NCBI GenBank assembly: GCA_031772625.1
Contig: CM062819.1
Location: 829,219,503-829,283,502, forward strand
From: Pinus tabuliformis
Taxonomy: Eukaryota > Streptophyta > Pinopsida > Pinales > Pinaceae
DNA length: 64,000 nt
Direction: 5' to 3'
In this document: positions 60,509-64,000 of the stretch, piece by piece
Numbering within the stretch: position 1 is the stretch's first letter
Layout: every line of letters starts with the position of its first letter
Notes under the pieces: generated by a model
Databases searched by the model: none
The model's input: only the letters and a program-made list of their open reading frames with translations
Told to the model about the DNA's origin: nothing
Program-made: the position numbers and the translations under genes

Positions 60509-61064
60509 TGTTGGGTGTGGAGCTTGATTATCTTTTGTATTCAAAAGTATCGCCGCATTGGACCCCCGTTCATAATGGGGCGGCAATGCTGCCTGTAAAA
60601 TATTCGCTGCAGGGGGGGTCCAGGGGGGGCGGCTGCGCTCCCGAAGCTAAGAATAGATGTAAAATTGCCTTGTAAAATGTTGTAATTTCGTAGTCAATCT
60701 GGGTCGTTCATTAGGCGGAGATCTAACGGTAGAAGTTATATTTAATTCAAGGTTTTTTGCCCTAGAAGGCAACCCCTCGCTATATATGAGGGAATTGTAT
60801 TGCATTTATGTATATCTGTATTCTGAGTGAGGGAGAGAGAGGAGATTGAGAGCGAAGAGGGAGTTATAGCGAATCTGTTGTAGGTTGTATCTCTTCAGTT
60901 TGTTGGATAATATAAAAGGAAGGACTGGTTTTTTCTTCGTGGATGTAGCCCAAACTGGGTGAACCACGTATATCTGTGTCTCTCTTGTTTTATGCGTTTT
61001 TTGTGTTTATATTTCTACAATATTTTATGTGTTCCATTGCTCTATAATATATAATTTTCTAACA
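60509..61064 (+). repeat. 5' LTR of Copia C
   Basis: Begins TGTTGGGTGTGG and ends TTTTCTAACA, 556 bp. TATATATG at about 60,779-60,786 is a likely TATA box. A G/C-rich palindromic block at 60,570-60,645 stands out in AT-rich surroundings. The bases before it (tattg) are the presumed target duplication; the other side lies outside the window. Confidence 0.7.
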
Positions 61065-61066
61065 AC

Positions 61067-61080
61067 TGGTATCGGAGCCA
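61067..61080 (+). promoter_or_regulatory. tRNA-Met primer binding site of Copia C
   Basis: TGGTATCGGAGCCA, two bases after the LTR end and directly before the gag ATG at 61,081. Confidence 0.8.
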
Positions 61081-63044
61081 ATGGCATATTTAGCTGATAA
61101 ACTCGCAGGAGAGAAGGGTTCCTGGTTCGAGTCGGAGCAATGGCAGAAGATGGTAGGTTTAGGGTCGAAAAATTCAACAGCCAAAACTACTAGCTGTGGA
61201 AGATGCAGATGGAAGATTATCTGTATCAGAGAGATCTGTACCTACCATTGAGCGGAAAGACAAAGAAGCCAACGAGTATGACAGAGACAGAATGGAATAT
61301 TCTCGATAGAAAGGCACTTGGAACAATATGGCTGTGCCTAGCGGCGTCGGTAGCATTTAACATTTAAAAGGAAATGACAATAGAGGGTTTAATGTCGACA
61401 TTGGCCTAACTATATGAAAAACCCTCGGCCTCAAATAAGGTATTTCTTATGAATTGTTTATTTAATATGAAGATGTCAGAAGGTGGATCTATTGCATACC
61501 ATTTAAATGATTTTAATACAGTTACAAGTCAGTTAAGTTCTGTAGGGGTTACTTTTGAGGATGAGGTTGGGGCTCTGTTATTTCTGTGCTCATTGCCATA
61601 AAGTTGGAATGGTTTAGTTATGGCCATAAGTAACTATGTCTCTGGATCTAGTACTTTAAAGTTTGATGATGTTGTCGAAGCAATCCTTAGCGAGGAAATG
61701 CGACGGAAAAGCTCCGGTGAGACATCAAGTAATGTTTTGATTGCAGAGACTAGGGGAAGAAAAATGGAAAGAGGAAAGAGCCCTGGATATCGCAGTAAGT
61801 CAAAAAAAGGCAGATCCAAGTCTAGATTGGGGATAGTGTGCTGGAAATGCGGGAAGAAAGGACACCTGAAGAAAGACTGCGAGTCTCGGAAGGGAAAAGA
61901 AGGAGATGCGCAACAAGAAACTAATCATGAAGTGAATGTAACAGGTGATGTGTTGCAAGATGCTTTGATTCTTTCACTAGAAAATATTATTGATGCCTGG
62001 GTGGTAGATTCGGGGGCCTCATTCCATGCCACACCTGATAAGAAACATTTTCATGATTATGTTCAAGGAGATTTTGGACAGATTCGATTGGGTGATGATG
62101 AACCCTGTAAAATCGTTGGAATGGGTACAGTTTTCATAAAACAGCAGAATGCAAATCAATGGCTATTGAAGGAGGTAAGGCATGTTCCAGATCTGAAGAA
62201 AAATCTGATTTCAACAGGGCAGTTGGGAGGTGAAGGTTGTGTAACTACTTTCACAGATAAAACCTGGAAGGTCACTAAAGGATTCCTCGTAATAGCGAAA
62301 GGAGGAAAGGTTGGTACATTGTATTTATGCAATGGTATTTCTAATTCTGTTAATGCTTTAACCTCTACAAGAGAAGATACGAAACTGTGGCATCATAGGC
62401 TCGGGCACATGAGTGAGAAGGGGATGCAGATTCTTCACTCAAGAAATTTGTTGCCAAGTTTGAAGTATGTTGATTTAAAATTTTGTGAGAATTGTGTTTA
62501 TGGAAAAAAGAAGAGAGTCAGATTCCTTAGAGTTGGGAAATAAAAGAAGAGCGAAAAATTAGAGCTTGTGTATACAGATGTATGGGGACCTGCTCAGGTA
62601 TCATCTCTTGGTGGCTCTCGTTATTATGTTACTTTTATTGATGATGCAACCAAAAAAACCTGGATTTATTGTATTCAAAATAAATCTGATGTATTTGATA
62701 CTTTCAAGAAATGGAAAGCTTTGGTTGAAAATGAGACAGGAAAAAGGTTGAAGTGTCTCAAATCAAATAATGGAGGTGAATATTGCAGCAAAGAATTTAA
62801 TAGGTATTGTTCAGAGAATGGAATTCCTAGAGAGAAGACAGTTCCAGGAACACCACAAGAAAATGGTGTGTCAGAAAGGACGAACAGGACAATCATGGAG
62901 CGTGCAAAGTGCATGAGATTGTATGCAGGATTGCCTTTACAATTTTGGGCAAATGTTGTGGATATTGTTGTTTATATAATAAACAGAGGGCCTTCAAGTT
63001 CCTTGGATGGTGGTATTCTAGAGGAGGCATGGACAGGGGGATGA
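61081..63044 (+). pseudogene. Copia C gag, protease and integrase (Tnt1-like)
   Basis: ATG at 61,081 starts MAYLADKLAGEKGSW, and early frameshifts and stops break Gag (KFNSQNYQLWKMQMEDYL-type region near 61,165). From 61,620 the frame is open: Gag tail, knuckle CWKCGKKGHLKKDC at about 61,840 (complete CX2CX4HX4C), protease WVVDSGASFHAT at about 61,998, integrase LWHHRLGHM and CENCVYGKKK, then TAA at 62,541. After it come YTDVWGP, LKSNNGGEY and ENGVSER. The second catalytic Asp of the integrase (normally in sDNGGEy) is Asn. The frame runs to 63,044, where an internal deletion of roughly 200 codons joins it out of frame to the region before RT. Confidence 0.85.
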
Positions 63045-64000
63045 GTAGACCCCCTGAACGATACTCTCCTTCATTATATTATGTATTGTTGACTAATTCT
63101 GGTGAACTAGAATGTTTTGAAGAAGTAGTGCAGGTAGAAACCAGGAAGAAGTGGGAGCAAGCCATGAAAGAAGAGATGGACTCCTTAGCACATAACCAGA
63201 CTTGAGACTTAGTCAGGTTACCTGCAGGTAAAACAACATTGCAGAATAAATGGGTTTACAAGTTGAAGGAAGAAGATGAAGGTAGAAAAGGGTATAAAGC
63301 TAGACTTGTGGTGAAAGGGTCTGCACAGAAAAAGGGTATAGACTTTGATGAGATATTTTCTCCTGTTGTGAAAATGACTTCAATCAGAACTATTCTAATT
63401 CTAGTAGCAGCTGAAGATTTGCATCTTGAGCAGTTAGATGTAAAGACAACCTTTCTCCATGGGGATTTGGAGGAAGAGATATATATGCAGCAGCGACAAG
63501 GATATGAGGTAAAAGGGAAGGAGAAACTAGTGTGCAGGTTGAAGAAAAGCTTGTATGGCTTAAAACAAGCTCCAAGGCAGTGCTATATAAAATTTGACAT
63601 GTTTATGTCTGAACAAGGTTATACTAGATGTCACTCTAATCATTGTGTTTATCTGAAAAAACAAAATGATGGCAACTATATTATATTGTTATTGTATGTA
63701 GATGGCATGCTTGTTGCAGGGTCTAACATGCAGGAAATAAATGTGCTCAAAAGAAAATTGGCAAATTCATTTGCAATGAAGGATTTGGGAGCTGCAAAAC
63801 AAATCCTTGGTATGAGAATAACTAGAGATAGAAAAAATCACAAATTAACATTGTCTCAGAATGAGTACATACAAAAAGTGTTGAAAAGATTTAATATGCA
63901 CAATGCAAAACCAGTTAGTACACCTTTTCTAGCCATTTCAAACTTAGTAAGGCCCAAAGACCCAAGAAGACATGGATTATATGTCTAAAGTTCCATATGC
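63045..64000 (+). pseudogene. Copia C reverse transcriptase, cut by window edge
   Basis: SRPPERYSPS and VETRKKWEQAMKEEMDSL lead into RT, with TGA at 63,203 in place of Trp. It is then open from about 63,239: [52 protein letters not shown]. The catalytic box is YVDG at about 63,697, so the second Asp of YVDD is lost. AMKDLGAAKQILGM follows, and two frameshifts after about 63,910. RNase H and 3' LTR lie beyond the window. Confidence 0.85.

Overview
The window looks like an intergenic stretch of a large, repeat-rich seed-plant genome. A gymnosperm or conifer is my best guess. That is inference, from AT-rich old repeats, plant-type Copia, Gypsy and L1-like elements, very long LTRs and a broken plant-type cyclin. 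I see no intact host gene, tRNA, rRNA or CRISPR. Nearly everything supportable is mobile-element sequence, mostly decayed, and several insertions can be ordered in time because they are nested.

Layout. 0.3-14.4 kb: a minus-strand LTR element (gag remnant, primer site at 5.6 kb, about 3-kb LTR) whose LTR was split by Copia element A (7,553-13,335, duplication CCATG). 14.95-28.6 kb: an L1-like ORF1 with a ubiquitin-like domain, split by a minus-strand Gypsy-like element. That element's 3' LTR was in turn broken by unknown DNA carrying a candidate hammerhead ribozyme and by a 3.67-kb LTR-like element, D1. 29.25-45.27 kb: one minus-strand L1-like ORF2 in three pieces, cut by Copia element B (30,399-36,396, duplication TTGAG) and by a solo LTR (37,783-44,954, duplication TAGAG) that itself holds D2, an inverted relative of D1. 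46.2-48.4 kb: an ORF1-only L1-like element with a clear ubiquitin-like domain and a 13-base poly(A), inserted in one of three related LTR-like repeats (46-52.4 kb) that also carry a tRNA-derived SINE. 53.9-54.5 kb: a truncated, intron-containing cyclin pseudogene. 57.5-60 kb: a pol-less Gypsy-like element with gag and a second frame bearing hydrophobic segments at both ends (envelope-like). 60.5-64 kb: a Tnt1-like Copia with inactivating active-site changes and an internal deletion, running off the end.

Most notable are the ubiquitin-like domain in ORF1 of two independent L1-like copies, the hammerhead-like motif inside a 203-bp direct-repeat-flanked insert, and the gag-plus-membrane-protein element with no pol. 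Coding frames were read by eye, so frameshift positions are approximate. Family names rest on motif recognition and were not checked by search.
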